DNA from: Xanthobacteraceae bacterium
Lineage (GTDB): Bacteria > Pseudomonadota > Alphaproteobacteria > Rhizobiales > Xanthobacteraceae
Reading direction: 5' to 3'
NCBI GenBank assembly: GCA_022844205.1
Contig: JALHMF010000005.1
Coordinates: forward strand, 127,896-191,895
DNA: 64,000 nucleotides
Positions within the stretch are counted from its first letter, which is position 1; every line of letters starts with the position of its first letter. Shown in pieces: positions 52,775 to 61,954 of this stretch. The notes below the pieces were generated by a model that saw only the letters and a list, made by a program, of their open reading frames with translations, was not told where the DNA came from and did not search any database. The position numbers and the translations under genes were made by a program.

Positions 52775-53656
52775 TTAGATAATTCCTGCTGCCTTCGCCG
52801 TTGCCAGCAGCTTTTCCGCGCGGATCAGATGCGGCCGGTCGAGCATGTTGCCATCGACGCCAATGGTGCCGGCACCCGGATTGGCCGCGAACGCATCGAC
52901 GATTGCCTGCGCGCGCTTGATCGCTTCGGTGTTCGGCGTGAATACTTCATTGATGATCGCGACCTGCGCGGGATGAATCGCCATCTTGCCGTGAAAGCCG
53001 TCGCGGCGGGCCTCCTCGGATTCTTTCTTTAAGCCAGCCTCGTCCCGGAAATTCAGATAGGGCGTGTCGATCGCGAGCACGTTCGCCGCGTGCGCCGCAA
53101 AAAGGCCGAGCGCGCGGGCGACCTGATAGGGCGGCGTGTAATCGCCGTTTTCGAGCCGGTAGGTTTCCGCATTCACCGCGACGGCGAGGTCGAGTGCCGC
53201 CCATGACAGGCCGGTGAGGCGATCACTGGCACCTTTGTAGGTGCCGAGCGTGAAGACGGAGAGCGGCGTCTCCGTGACGAGCACCATGACTTTCGTCGAG
53301 CCGTCCGGCAGCCCGTGGATCGCCTCGCGCGCGGTAATCTTGGCGTCGAGCAGTACCAAGTCCTGGTGACCGTTGGATTTCGGCAACAGGATTCCGTCCG
53401 GCTTGCCTTCGAGCACGACATCCAGATCGCCGTCGGCCAGACCCGTATCCAGCGAATTGATCCGCACATAGAAGGCAGGGCGCTTCTTCTCCTTCACCGC
53501 CGACTTCAGGAAATCCCGCACCGTCGCCCGCGCGCCGATTTTGGCGGATGGCGCGACCGAGTCTTCCAGATCGAGCAGCAGCGTATCCGCGCCGCTCGCG
53601 AGACATTTGTCGAGCTTCTTCGGACTGTCGCCTGGAACGAACAGCAGCGAGCGCAT
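52775..53656 (-). CDS. HpcH/HpaI-CitE family CoA ester lyase
   Basis: A 293-residue TIM-barrel lyase of the citrate-lyase beta/malyl-CoA lyase family. Metal-binding and substrate motifs include DLEDSVA (Glu31-Asp32), YVRINSLDTGL and GKMAIHPAQVAIINEVFTP. It probably splits or forms a malyl-CoA type ester. The ATG at 53656 overlaps the stop of the MaoC-type hydratase gene (TGATG). Coupled MaoC and CitE-like genes suggest a mesaconyl- or methylmalyl-CoA step; the exact substrate is inferred. Confidence 0.88.
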   Translation of the reverse strand: MRSLLFVPGDSPKKLDKCLASGADTLLLDLEDSVAPSAKIGARATVRDFLKSAVKEKKRPAFYVRINSLDTGLADGDLDVVLEGKPDGILLPKSNGHQDLVLLDAKITAREAIHGLPDGSTKVMVLVTETPLSVFTLGTYKGASDRLTGLSWAALDLAVAVNAETYRLENGDYTPPYQVARALGLFAAHAANVLAIDTPYLNFRDEAGLKKESEEARRDGFHGKMAIHPAQVAIINEVFTPNTEAIKRAQAIVDAFAANPGAGTIGVDGNMLDRPHLIRAEKLLATAKAAGII

Positions 53657-54138
53657 CAGGCCGGTCGCTTGTTGATGAAGGCCTGCCGCTTGCATTCGGC
53701 GACCAGCGTGCCGTCCTGCTTGAAGGCGCGGTGCAGGAATTCCAGAATTCCGGCCGTCGTGCGCGACTTCGACTCGCGCTTGCCGAGGACTTCCGTGGTG
53801 CAATGAACCGTGTCGCCCTGAAACAACGGGTTGGGGAATTTCACTTCCTGCATGCCCAAATTCGCAATGGTGGTGCCCACCGTAAGTTCGTTGACCGAAA
53901 TTCCGATCATCAGGCCAAGCGTGAACAGCGAATTCATCAGCGGCTGGCCGAATTCCGTTTCCTTCTCACAGAAGTCGCGATCGATGTGCAGCGGCTGCGG
54001 ATTCAGCGTCATGTTCGAGAACAGCATGTTGTCCATCTCGGTGACGGTACGGCGCAGCCGGTGCTCGTAGATGCGGCCGGTCTCGAAATCCTCGAAATAG
54101 ATGCCACCCCTCGGGTGGCGCGCTGGCTCGGCTGCCAT
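53656..54138 (-). CDS. MaoC family dehydratase
   Basis: A 160-residue hot-dog fold hydratase. The catalytic stretch LNPQPLHIDRDF (about 45-56) matches the N-x-P-x-H-x-D pattern of MaoC and mesaconyl-CoA hydratases. GIYFEDFETGRIYEHRL is the usual N-terminus. GGGAG precedes ATG 54138. It is the first gene of a two-gene operon with the CitE-like lyase. Confidence 0.9.
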   Translation of the reverse strand: MAAEPARHPRGGIYFEDFETGRIYEHRLRRTVTEMDNMLFSNMTLNPQPLHIDRDFCEKETEFGQPLMNSLFTLGLMIGISVNELTVGTTIANLGMQEVKFPNPLFQGDTVHCTTEVLGKRESKSRTTAGILEFLHRAFKQDGTLVAECKRQAFINKRPA

Positions 54139-54267
54139 CGAATTCTCCCTCGCGTTTCTTGAGCGGCGGATCCCCGGCGCTCCTTAACCCTTCATTTACC
54201 ATAAAAGTCCCAAGCTGCCGCCATAGCCCGCGCATCGGCGAATCACGCGGCCGGGCAAGGACAGGCA

Positions 54268-55242
54268 ATGATCCTCGACGCCCTCACTGGGTCGGGCGAA
54301 CAGCGCGTCACCTCGGCGATCCGTGCGGCCAGCACATCGACCGGGATGTCGTTCGATTACCTGTTGAAGACCGCCATTCGCGAATCCGCCCTCGATCCGA
54401 AAGCCAAGGCTGCGACGTCCTCCGCGCGCGGCCTGTTCCAGTTCATCGACACGACCTGGCTACAGACGGTGAAAGAAGAGGGCGCGAATTACGGGCTCAG
54501 CCATTATGCCAAGGACATCCAGCGTTCCGAAGACGGCCGCTATTTTGTCGCCGATCCGGCGCGACGCGCGGAAATCCTGAAGCTGCGCGAAAACCCGGAA
54601 GCGGCATCCTACATGGCCGGAGCGTTCGCAAGCCGTAACGCGTCCGAACTCTCCACCGTACTCGGCCGCCAGCCCACATCGGGCGAGCTTTACATCGCGC
54701 ATTTCCTGGGTGCCGCGGGCGCCAAGAAATTTCTTACGCTGAATGCGACGCAGCCGGCGTCTGCCGCCGCCAGCGTATTTCCCGAAGCGGCCGGTGCGAA
54801 CAAATCCATCTTCTATCGCCGCGACGGCTCGGCGAAATCCGTAGTCGAGGTTTATGCCGGGCTGACCTCACGCCACGATCGCGCGCCGGCACCCGCGACC
54901 GAGGCTGCGAACGCCGTTGCCGCCGTCGTGCCGGTGCAGGGCTCGCAGGCGAAATTCGCGACCGTGGTGACGCCGGACCGTTTGGCCGGGCGGCAGACGG
55001 TGGCGAGCTTCGATTACGCGCCCTATCGCAGCTACTCGAGCTTCACGCCGGAAAACACGCCGGCCTATCGTTCGCTGTATCAACCGGGCGGCTCACGCGG
55101 GGTTTCGCAGTCGGTGCAGGAATTGTGGAGCCGCGAGGCGAACCCGAAAGTGGCGCTCGTGGATACGAGCAAGGTTATGCGCGTCGCCGATGTCGTGCAG
55201 CCGCAGCCGGGTATTGCTACCGTCGCGAAGCGCAGCAGCTGA
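54268..55242 (+). CDS. Lytic transglycosylase (SLT-domain) protein
   Basis: A 324-residue protein with an N-terminal soluble lytic transglycosylase domain (about 12-160). Glu39 is the likely catalytic acid (AIRESALDPKAKA), with ARGLFQFIDTTWL as the second conserved motif. The C-terminal half is Ala/Pro/Ser-rich and low complexity, perhaps a cell-wall or partner-binding tail. No classical signal peptide is seen, so export may follow another route. It would cleave peptidoglycan glycan strands. Confidence 0.86.
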   Translation: MILDALTGSGEQRVTSAIRAASTSTGMSFDYLLKTAIRESALDPKAKAATSSARGLFQFIDTTWLQTVKEEGANYGLSHYAKDIQRSEDGRYFVADPARRAEILKLRENPEAASYMAGAFASRNASELSTVLGRQPTSGELYIAHFLGAAGAKKFLTLNATQPASAAASVFPEAAGANKSIFYRRDGSAKSVVEVYAGLTSRHDRAPAPATEAANAVAAVVPVQGSQAKFATVVTPDRLAGRQTVASFDYAPYRSYSSFTPENTPAYRSLYQPGGSRGVSQSVQELWSREANPKVALVDTSKVMRVADVVQPQPGIATVAKRSS

Positions 55243-55250
55243 TCTCTTGG

Positions 55251-55292
55251 GTCATTCCCGGGCGCGTGCATAGCACGCGAGCCGGAATGACA
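55251..55292. repeat. Single-hairpin copy of the GTCATTCCCGG repeat
   Basis: GTCATTCCCGGGCGCGTGC ... GCACGCGAGCCGGAATGACA forms one hairpin, corresponding to one half of the larger TGTCATTCCGGG element. Confidence 0.6.
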
Positions 55293-55376
55293 GAGTTAAC
55301 AAAACCTGAACAATCACAGTGAACGCTTTGTTAAGCGGGTGCGCGGCATCATGCGCCTGCTTCACAGAGCATTTGA

Positions 55377-56519
55377 ATGATCGTTCGCCAGTTTCTTCGT
55401 TGGGTTCAGACGGCCGCTCCCGGCAACCGTGCCGAGGCCACGAGCGCGCTTGCCCGCGCCTATCTGTATTCGGACCTCACGCCGGACGATCGGCTCGCCG
55501 CCGAGGCCGCGATGACGGTGCTGCTTGACGATCCATCGCCGATGGTTCGCCGCGCACTGGCCGATGCGCTGGCCAGTGCCCGCGAGGCGCCGCATAACGT
55601 TATCATTGCGCTTGCCAGCGACCAGCCCGAAATCGCCGAATTCGTCGCCGCCCGCTCGCCGCTGCTCTCCGACGCGGAACTGATCGATCTCGCCGCGAGC
55701 CAGCATGAGCGCGTGCAGAGCGCCATCGCCTCCCGGATCAACATTTCCCGCGCCGTTGCGGGTGCCGTCGCCGAAGTCGGCAGTCCCGCCGCCTGTCTCA
55801 CGCTGATCGAGAATTTCACCGCCGATGTTCCTCTATTTTCTCTCTCGCGCATCGCCGAACGTCACGGGCATCTCGCCGCCGTGCGCGAAGCGCTGCTCGC
55901 GCATGAGCACATCACCGTGGAAATCCGGCAGACGCTGGTCGCAAAACTTTCCGATACGCTCGCCCGCTTCGTCACCCGCAAGGAATGGATGCCGGAAGAC
56001 CGCGCCCAGCGCGTCACCCGCGAAGCCTGCGACCGTGCGACGGTGGAAATCGCATCCACCACGAAAGAGGGAGAAGTCGGGGGACTTGTCCGCCATCTCG
56101 TGCAGTCCGAACAACTTACCGGCACGCTGCTTTTGCGCGCGCTGCTTGCGGGCAATCTGCGCTTTCTGATCGAGGCCTTCGCCGAACTCTCCGGTCTGAC
56201 GCCGCCGCGCGTCGCCGCCATCATCTCCGACCGCACCGGCAACGGCTTCCGCGCCCTCTATGACAGCACGGGCCTGCCGGCGAACGCTTACCGCGCGTTC
56301 CATTCCGCGCTGGAAGTCATTCACGAAACCGGCTTTGTGGGCGGCTCTTATGGCGCCGCACTGCTCGGCCGCCGCATGGTGGAGCGCGTGCTCACGCGCT
56401 ATGAGGGCGCGCCGCAGTGCGAGATCGACTATTTGTTCGCGATGCTCCGCCGCTTTGCAGCCGAAGCCGCGCGCGAGGAAGCGCGCTACTACACGGCCGA
56501 CCTGATCGCGGCGGCCTGA
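55377..56519 (+). CDS. DUF2336 domain-containing protein
   Basis: A 380-residue all-helical, HEAT-like protein of the DUF2336 family, found in alphaproteobacteria and often near signalling or polarity genes. Features are LLDDPSPMVRRALADALA and repeated helical units. There is no signal peptide or membrane segment. Function unknown. It is convergent with an Hpt-domain gene and a response regulator, a plausible signalling neighbourhood. Confidence 0.85.
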   Translation: MIVRQFLRWVQTAAPGNRAEATSALARAYLYSDLTPDDRLAAEAAMTVLLDDPSPMVRRALADALASAREAPHNVIIALASDQPEIAEFVAARSPLLSDAELIDLAASQHERVQSAIASRINISRAVAGAVAEVGSPAACLTLIENFTADVPLFSLSRIAERHGHLAAVREALLAHEHITVEIRQTLVAKLSDTLARFVTRKEWMPEDRAQRVTREACDRATVEIASTTKEGEVGGLVRHLVQSEQLTGTLLLRALLAGNLRFLIEAFAELSGLTPPRVAAIISDRTGNGFRALYDSTGLPANAYRAFHSALEVIHETGFVGGSYGAALLGRRMVERVLTRYEGAPQCEIDYLFAMLRRFAAEAAREEARYYTADLIAAA

Positions 56520-56528
56520 AGAAATTTC

Positions 56529-57119
56529 TTATTTGTATTCCGGAAGCCTGAGTGCGGGTGCCGCGTCCCCCGCGATTTCGGCGTAGGCGTCCTTCAACTC
56601 GCGCGCGAGATATTGCTCAACGAGGATCGCGAGTTTTTCGGCGACTTCCGCTCCGGTCGGCTCCTGCGGATGGCGGACGTTCTCGCGCACAACCGCGCGG
56701 ATCGCTTCCACGGCGCGGTCCACAAGCTGCATCGGCAATTGCGAGCCCTTCGGCCAGTGATAAATCAATCGTCCGAGGCTGCCGGCAATGGTGCCGGCCA
56801 GCGGATAGCCAAGCGTTGCCGCATCGCCCTTGATGTCGTGGCTGGAGCGGAAAAGAAGCTCGAGCGTCGCCGCATTATACCCGTTCTGGTGCATCGCCTT
56901 GCGCGCGGATTCGAGCCGTTCGCATTCGGTGTTCATCCAGCCGGAGAATTCGCCCTTGAGCGAGGCGAGGGCAGCTTCGGCCCGCTCTACCACGCTCATG
57001 TCGATTTCGCCCGGCTCGGCAGTCCGGCGCACCACGCCTTTCAGTGTGTTCTGCGGCGTGATCACGGAGTGATCCTGCATCTGCTTCTGTTCGGGCTGCG
57101 GGGGTTTTGGTTTGTTCAT
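56529..57119 (-). CDS. Histidine phosphotransfer (Hpt) domain protein
   Basis: A 196-residue protein with one Hpt domain; the phosphorylatable His94 is in SSHDIKGDAATLG. The N-terminus is Pro/Gln-rich and likely disordered. It lies 18 bases downstream of a response regulator gene on the same strand, so it may pass phosphate to or from that regulator. ATG 57119 is used; a GTG one codon earlier is possible. No hybrid kinase is in the window. Confidence 0.88.
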   Translation of the reverse strand: MNKPKPPQPEQKQMQDHSVITPQNTLKGVVRRTAEPGEIDMSVVERAEAALASLKGEFSGWMNTECERLESARKAMHQNGYNAATLELLFRSSHDIKGDAATLGYPLAGTIAGSLGRLIYHWPKGSQLPMQLVDRAVEAIRAVVRENVRHPQEPTGAEVAEKLAILVEQYLARELKDAYAEIAGDAAPALRLPEYK

Positions 57120-57137
57120 CACTGATGCCTGGACCGT

Positions 57138-57722
57138 TTAACTCGCCATTCCGTTTTCGGTTCGGTCCGACGCGCGCCGGCGATGCTCCAGGCCTGCATC
57201 GATCGGTGTGACCGGGATCGTCTTGGCGCCTTCCTTGCCCTTGCGGCGTTCGGGTCCGGTGTAGCTCGAAACCTGGTTGCGGCGCCGGTCCGGCCCGAAA
57301 TAGTTCTTGGTCTGGATGAAGGAGCGGGGGTTCAGCACGACGCTGAGGATACGCTCGTAAAGCGCCTTTGCCGCGATCGGTTTGGTCAGAAATTCGGTGA
57401 CGCCGGCGTCCCGCGCCTCAATCACGCGCTTCTTTTCGGAGTGGCCGGACAGCATGATGATCGGCACATAGGGATTGGGTGTGCCGCCGGGCTGGCGGAT
57501 GGTCTTCGTCAGCTCGATGCCGTCAAAAATCGGCATCGCCCAGTCGGTGATCAGGATGTCCGGGTTGTAGGTGGTGAAGGCTTCGAGGCCGGAAGCGCCG
57601 TCCTCGGCTTCGTAGATTTCACGCGATCCGAAACCATGCAGCAACTGCCGGACGATGCGCCGCATATGCGCATTGTCCTCGACAATCAGGAAGCGAAGGC
57701 GGTGGAAATCGATCCGGATCAT
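57138..57722 (-). CDS. Single-domain response regulator with basic tail
   Basis: A 194-residue CheY-like receiver. The phospho-acceptor is Asp60 (LITDWAMP), with acidic pocket Glu15-Asp16 (IVEDN), Ser92 (MLSGHS) and Lys114 (FLTKP). The tail (about 128-194) is basic, with two copies of a GPDRRR/GPERRK motif. No DNA-binding domain is seen. It forms an operon with the Hpt gene. The pair probably belongs to a phosphorelay with the DUF2336 neighbour. Confidence 0.9.
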   Translation of the reverse strand: MIRIDFHRLRFLIVEDNAHMRRIVRQLLHGFGSREIYEAEDGASGLEAFTTYNPDILITDWAMPIFDGIELTKTIRQPGGTPNPYVPIIMLSGHSEKKRVIEARDAGVTEFLTKPIAAKALYERILSVVLNPRSFIQTKNYFGPDRRRNQVSSYTGPERRKGKEGAKTIPVTPIDAGLEHRRRASDRTENGMAS

Positions 57723-57868
57723 AGAAACGCCCCGCAGCCGGTACCCCCGGCGCGTTACAGCCAGCCATTAGGGACTGTTAGCCTTAACAATCCGTTGAGG
57801 GTTGGAGCGGCTTTTTATTGGCGCATGCCCTTGTCCGAAAACCGGTGCCCACTTTTCGGGGGCACGCG

Positions 57869-58651
57869 CTAATATCCGAACTGCTCCCGCAGGATGCGCT
57901 CATCGAGGCTGTGGCCGGGGTCGAACAGCATTACCATCGAAGAGGTCGTATCCAGCCGGGCGGATACCTTGGCGACCGAGCGCACCTCGAAATGGTCGGC
58001 GACCGCATTCACCGGCCGCTTGTCGGCTTCCAGCACCTCGATCTCGATCTTGGCGCGATCCGGCAGGAGTGCCCCGCGCCAGCGGCGGGGCCGGAACGGG
58101 CTGAGCGGGGTGAGCGCCAGTAACGGCGAGTTCAGCGGCAGGATCGGTCCGTGCGCTGAAAGATTGTAGGCGGATGATCCGGCCGGCGTGGCGACCAGCA
58201 CGCCGTCGCAGATGAGTTCGGCCATACGGATCTTGCCATCGACGGAGATCTTCAGCTTCGCCGCCTGGTAGGACTGGCGAAACAGCGAGACCTCGTTGAT
58301 CGCGGGTGCGGTGTGGCTGATGCCCTTGGCGTCGATCGCTTCCATCATCAGTGGATGGATCACGGTGTGCTGGGCGGCGGCGAGGCGCTCGGGGAGATTG
58401 TCGAGCGAAAAATCGTTCATCAGGAAGCCGACCGAGCCGCGGTGCATTCCGTAAATCGGAATGCCGCTGTCGCGGAGCCGGTGCAGCGACTGCAGCATCA
58501 GGCCGTCGCCGCCGAGCGCGACTACGACTTCGGCTTTTTCCACGTCCACGCCGCCATAGCGTTTCGATAGAGCCGCGCGCGCGGCTTCCGCTTCCTCGTG
58601 CGCGCTCGCGACGAAGGCAATCTTGTCGTAGCGTAGGGTGGACTGCTTCAT
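57869..58651 (-). CDS. nadK: NAD kinase
   Basis: A 260-residue enzyme that phosphorylates NAD to NADP. GGDG at 47-50 is the catalytic motif. NEVSLFRQ and [19 protein letters not shown] (in part) are further family signatures. It starts 14 bases from the divergent frame of cutA, so the two share a very short promoter region. Length and motifs are normal for alphaproteobacteria. Confidence 0.95.
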   Translation of the reverse strand: MKQSTLRYDKIAFVASAHEEAEAARAALSKRYGGVDVEKAEVVVALGGDGLMLQSLHRLRDSGIPIYGMHRGSVGFLMNDFSLDNLPERLAAAQHTVIHPLMMEAIDAKGISHTAPAINEVSLFRQSYQAAKLKISVDGKIRMAELICDGVLVATPAGSSAYNLSAHGPILPLNSPLLALTPLSPFRPRRWRGALLPDRAKIEIEVLEADKRPVNAVADHFEVRSVAKVSARLDTTSSMVMLFDPGHSLDERILREQFGY

Positions 58652-58667
58652 CGGAGGCCCGGCAGCA

Positions 58668-58994
58668 ATGGATGAGCCGCTCTTCGTCTATACAACCTAT
58701 CCTTCGCTTGTCGAGGCGGAGAAGGCGGGGCGTTCTTTAACCGAGGCGGGACTGGCCGCCTGCGTGAATATTTTGCCCAATATGGTTTCGATCTATCGCT
58801 GGAAGGGCGCCATCGAGCGGGCGGAAGAAGTGGTGATGATCGTCAAGACGCGCGCCTCCCTGAAAGACAAAGTCGCCGCCGCCGTGAAGGCCGGTCATAG
58901 TTACGACACACCCGCCATCGTGTTTCTGGCTACTGCCGGAGGGGATGCGGATTATTCCAGCTGGATTTTGGACGAGACCAAGGCGGCCCGCTGA
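58668..58994 (+). CDS. cutA: Divalent-cation tolerance protein CutA
   Basis: A 108-residue CutA1 protein, a small trimeric ferredoxin-like fold. Signatures are [38 protein letters not shown] and [10 protein letters not shown]. Linked to copper tolerance and to PII-like signalling folds; its precise role is unsettled. ATG 58668 gives the normal N-terminus; GGAGG lies rather far upstream. Divergent from nadK. Confidence 0.93.
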   Translation: MDEPLFVYTTYPSLVEAEKAGRSLTEAGLAACVNILPNMVSIYRWKGAIERAEEVVMIVKTRASLKDKVAAAVKAGHSYDTPAIVFLATAGGDADYSSWILDETKAAR

Positions 58995-59074
58995 ACGGCG
59001 GCTAACGGAATACTTCAGACCGCATTCAGCCGCGCAGGAAGATAGTCGATCCTGCAAACGGCAAAGACCGTTGC

Positions 59075-59110
59075 GTCGCGAGCGAATTGTTTTCCCCAAC
59101 AACTCGCGAC
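59075..59110 (+). other. Leader hairpin before the small exported protein gene
   Basis: GTCGCGAG (59075-59082) pairs with CTCGCGAC (59103-59110), with an inner TTGTT/AACAA stem and a TTCCCC loop. It stands directly before the GGAAAGG ribosome-binding site of the next gene and could affect mRNA stability or translation. Confidence 0.5.
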
Positions 59111-59129
59111 CTTGGAAAGGTCCACCTCC

Positions 59130-59354
59130 ATGTTCAAGTCGCTTTCCGCGATTGTGCTCGCGGTCAGTATGTTCGCCGTTCCCGTCCTCGTGAACAGCGC
59201 CGTTGCGCAAACGCAGACTGCTCCGGCCACCGCGCCGGCTGCGCCCGCGAAGGCTGCGCAGACGACCCCGCCTTCTCCGGCTGCCCCGAAGAAGGATGAA
59301 AAGGCGGCGAAGGACGTCAAGAAAGACGCGAAGAAGGACGAAAAGAAAAAGTAA
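59130..59354 (+). CDS. Small secreted Ala/Pro/Lys-rich protein
   Basis: A 74-residue protein with a signal peptide (SLSAIVLAVSMFAVPVLVNSAVA, in part; likely cleaved near AVAQ). The mature part is low complexity: TAPATAPAAPAKAAQ then a lysine-aspartate tail (KDVKKDAKKDEKKK). Highly basic and disordered; no enzymatic role. It may bind DNA, peptidoglycan or anionic polymers. ATG 59130 with GGAAAGG. A strong terminator follows, so it is a single-gene transcript. Confidence 0.75.
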   Translation: MFKSLSAIVLAVSMFAVPVLVNSAVAQTQTAPATAPAAPAKAAQTTPPSPAAPKKDEKAAKDVKKDAKKDEKKK

Positions 59355-59403
59355 TTCTTCGCCCTCGTTGCGTCGTGTGAGTGACGCGTCCGCGCGTTGA
59401 CTT

Positions 59404-59437
59404 GAGGCCGGCTGCATCCCACAGCCGGCCTCTTTTT
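59404..59437 (+). terminator. Rho-independent terminator
   Basis: GAGGCCGGCTG and CAGCCGGCCTC form a perfect 11-base stem with a 7-base loop, followed by TTTTT on the plus strand. It ends the small exported-protein transcript. Confidence 0.9.
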
Positions 59438-59452
59438 CGTCTGCCGTTTCGC

Positions 59453-61330
59453 TTACTCGCCGCCGCCGAATTTCACACGCAGGCCGGCATAGGCGATGAA
59501 CCCGGGCGCACGGTAGGAGAAATTCTCCTCGTAGCTTTTGTCGAAGAGATTTTCCGCGCGCACATAGACCGTCGTCGATTGCGTCACGTCGTAGGACAGG
59601 ATGGCGTGAACGACGGAGTAGGCGGGGACCGTCACGCGGCCCGGAATGTTGAACGTGTCGCCGTCCTGCATTTTTCCGTTGTAGGCGGCACCGAACGTTG
59701 CGCGCCCACGCCTGTCGGCAGAGAAGGCGGTGACGTTGAGGCCCGCAACATGGCGCGGGCGGCGGATTTCGGCCTGTTCGTTCGGCCGTTTCGCATCCGT
59801 GTAGGTGTAGCTCGCATCCAGCAGGAAAAACTGCGTCGGCGCGAATTTCAGACTGCTCTCGATGCCCTTACGCGTGGAGGTGCCCGTGAGATTGATCGGG
59901 CTGACACCGATCTGTGCGATGAGATCGGTGTAGTCCGCACCGAACACGGTGACGTCGGTGACGAGCTTTTCACCCCACCAGTTCTGCGTGATGCCGAAAT
60001 CCCAGCCGATGGACGTTTCCGGGCGCAGTCCGGGGTTGCCGATGAAGCCGGGGAAGAACCCGAACTGATCGACGAAGGTGGGATTGGTCGCGGCCTTGCC
60101 CACGCTGGAGTGGAAACGTGTGCCGGTTTGCGCGATTTTTTGCGAGCCGGTGAAGCGCCAGGTCAGGTAGTTCGCGAAAGCGTCGTTGAAGTCGTGTCTG
60201 ACGGCGCTTGAGAAGGTGAAGCCCCATGGGAAACTGACGACATGCTCGGCGGCGACACCTTTGCGCGTGCGATCGGCATTGGCGCCGAAGTTATGCTCGT
60301 AGTGTTCCTTGGCCTGATCGAGCAGAACTGAAAAACTGTGCTGCTCGCCAAGAAAAAATTTCGTGTCGTATTTCAGCGTTGCCTTGTAGTCGATGAACGA
60401 TGCGTTGGCTTTGCTGACGAACGGACCAAAACCGATCTCGCTGTTGAAGATGTCGTCGACCTTGCTCGCACCGAGACGCTGGACGAGACGGCCATCGAAG
60501 GCGGTATGGGTTGCGGTGATGCGGCTCTGCATGGAGCGGAACTTGTCGTATCCGTAACCATCGACAATCGGGATCACGAATTCCGGATCGTATTGCACGA
60601 CGCGATCGACATAGCGCACGAAGCCTTCGATGTTGAGGTTGGCCACATCGAAGCCGCCTTTGGCGGTCGCAACCTTCGTGCGGTGACCGTCGCGTTCGTC
60701 GCCGGTGCGGGAGATATTGTAGCCCTTCGTCTCCCGATTCTGCACGGTGACGGCGCCGTACATCGCACCGAACGCGCCGCGGAAACTCGCACTTTCGCGG
60801 TGCGATTGCTGGCCGCCGCCTTCCACGCGGTATTCGGCCTCCGGCCGTTTCAGCCCCTTGCCGGATTTCGTGAAGATCGCGATGAGACCCGAACTCGCAT
60901 TCGCACCGGAAATACCGGATTGCGGCCCGCGCACCACTTCGATGCGGTCGATGTCATCCAGCAGGAAATCGGCCCAATCGAAATCGCCGAAGTCGAGGCG
61001 TTGAGCCTGCACCCCGTCGATCACCACAAGCGTGTGGTTGGCCTCGGAACCGCGGATACGGACCTGTGTGAAAGAGCCGCTGCTCGCGTTGCGGTTCACC
61101 ATCACGCCTGGCACGAAGCGCAAGGCTTCGCCGGCGGTGGTCAGTCCTCGCGCGCGCATTTCTTCGCCTTTGAGAACGGTGACGGATGCGCCGACCTTGT
61201 CGGACTCAATCGGCGCGATGTTCGCGGAAATGACGGTTTCCGGCAGTTCGTTCGTCTGCGCGAACGCCGAAGTGGAGAGAAGCAGGAGTGTCAGAACACC
61301 AAGCGTGTTCCGTCGTGAGTTGGACAACAT
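59453..61330 (-). CDS. btuB: TonB-dependent outer-membrane receptor, probable cobalamin receptor BtuB
   Basis: A 625-residue outer-membrane receptor. Signal peptide about 1-25 (LLLLSTSAFAQ), TonB-box-like ETVISA near 32, plug domain (about 40-150, with VTVLKGEEMRARG and IDRIEVVRGPQSG) and a beta-barrel ending in an aromatic-rich strand. Specificity for B12 is inferred from the cobalamin riboswitch upstream. ATG 61330 starts the signal peptide. It lies divergent from metF-metH, whose second product needs B12. Confidence 0.9.
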   Translation of the reverse strand: MLSNSRRNTLGVLTLLLLSTSAFAQTNELPETVISANIAPIESDKVGASVTVLKGEEMRARGLTTAGEALRFVPGVMVNRNASSGSFTQVRIRGSEANHTLVVIDGVQAQRLDFGDFDWADFLLDDIDRIEVVRGPQSGISGANASSGLIAIFTKSGKGLKRPEAEYRVEGGGQQSHRESASFRGAFGAMYGAVTVQNRETKGYNISRTGDERDGHRTKVATAKGGFDVANLNIEGFVRYVDRVVQYDPEFVIPIVDGYGYDKFRSMQSRITATHTAFDGRLVQRLGASKVDDIFNSEIGFGPFVSKANASFIDYKATLKYDTKFFLGEQHSFSVLLDQAKEHYEHNFGANADRTRKGVAAEHVVSFPWGFTFSSAVRHDFNDAFANYLTWRFTGSQKIAQTGTRFHSSVGKAATNPTFVDQFGFFPGFIGNPGLRPETSIGWDFGITQNWWGEKLVTDVTVFGADYTDLIAQIGVSPINLTGTSTRKGIESSLKFAPTQFFLLDASYTYTDAKRPNEQAEIRRPRHVAGLNVTAFSADRRGRATFGAAYNGKMQDGDTFNIPGRVTVPAYSVVHAILSYDVTQSTTVYVRAENLFDKSYEENFSYRAPGFIAYAGLRVKFGGGE

Positions 61331-61525
61331 GGATCGCCCCCAGCGATTGTCGAAATGAGACAAGCCGCGAAGACGCGCGCGATCGGCGGGCGAAGCGCCC
61401 GCAAACTTCCGCACTCGAATGTAGGATGCAGCCTCACGGGCGCACCTCCGCAACGGTTGACTTCACGTCGTCACCGCTGCGGATAGGCCGCACCGTGCAC
61501 ACGCCCCGCGTGCCGGTAGGGTGAC

Positions 61526-61712
61526 CGATGCAGGTCGGTCTCCTGGCTCACGGGTCATCGCCTTTGTCCCTGCCTTCCCGGGCTTTCGCCCAGTGGCACT
61601 TAGAGACGAGGCTCGCCGCTTACAGTTGCGGGGGCAGCCGCGGCTTCAGCCCGAAGGCCTACCGCGTTCCCATGAGCCGGCCGAATAACGCCGGACGGCT
61701 CACCTGCGTCGA
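61526..61712 (-). ncRNA. Cobalamin riboswitch
   Basis: Read on the minus strand the sequence has the hallmark B12-box order: a 5' GCAGGTG ... GGCTCATGGGAA segment, GCCCCCGCAACTGTAAGCGGCGAG, then GCCACTGGG, CCCGGGAAGGC and the 3' GAGCCAGGAGACCGACCTGCAT. These are the conserved cobalamin-aptamer elements. It ends about 195 bases before the TonB receptor gene and would repress it when adenosylcobalamin is present. Confidence 0.95.
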
Positions 61713-61718
61713 TGCACG

Positions 61719-61748
61719 GATTAGGGGGCAGGGTTGCGGGCGAGTCAA
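61719..61748 (-). promoter_or_regulatory. Predicted promoter of the riboswitch/btuB transcript
   Basis: TTGACT and CTAATC on the minus strand with an 18-base gap. The start would be near 61711, right at the 5' end of the aptamer. Confidence 0.55.
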
Positions 61749-61954
61749 GAAACCCGGCCGCTGGCGGAGACGGCGGCAAATCCCCACGTGAGGGCCATGA
61801 AATTCCATGCCGAAGGCCGGAAACAACGAATTCCTTACGGCTTTCGGCCATGGTCATGGGCAAGGTTTGCTTGTGGGAATGTAGCCTTACGTCTAGAAAC
61901 GCACGGCTTTTCACCCACTTGCCGTGGTGCAGTAAAAGCCGGAGATTCCTGTTG

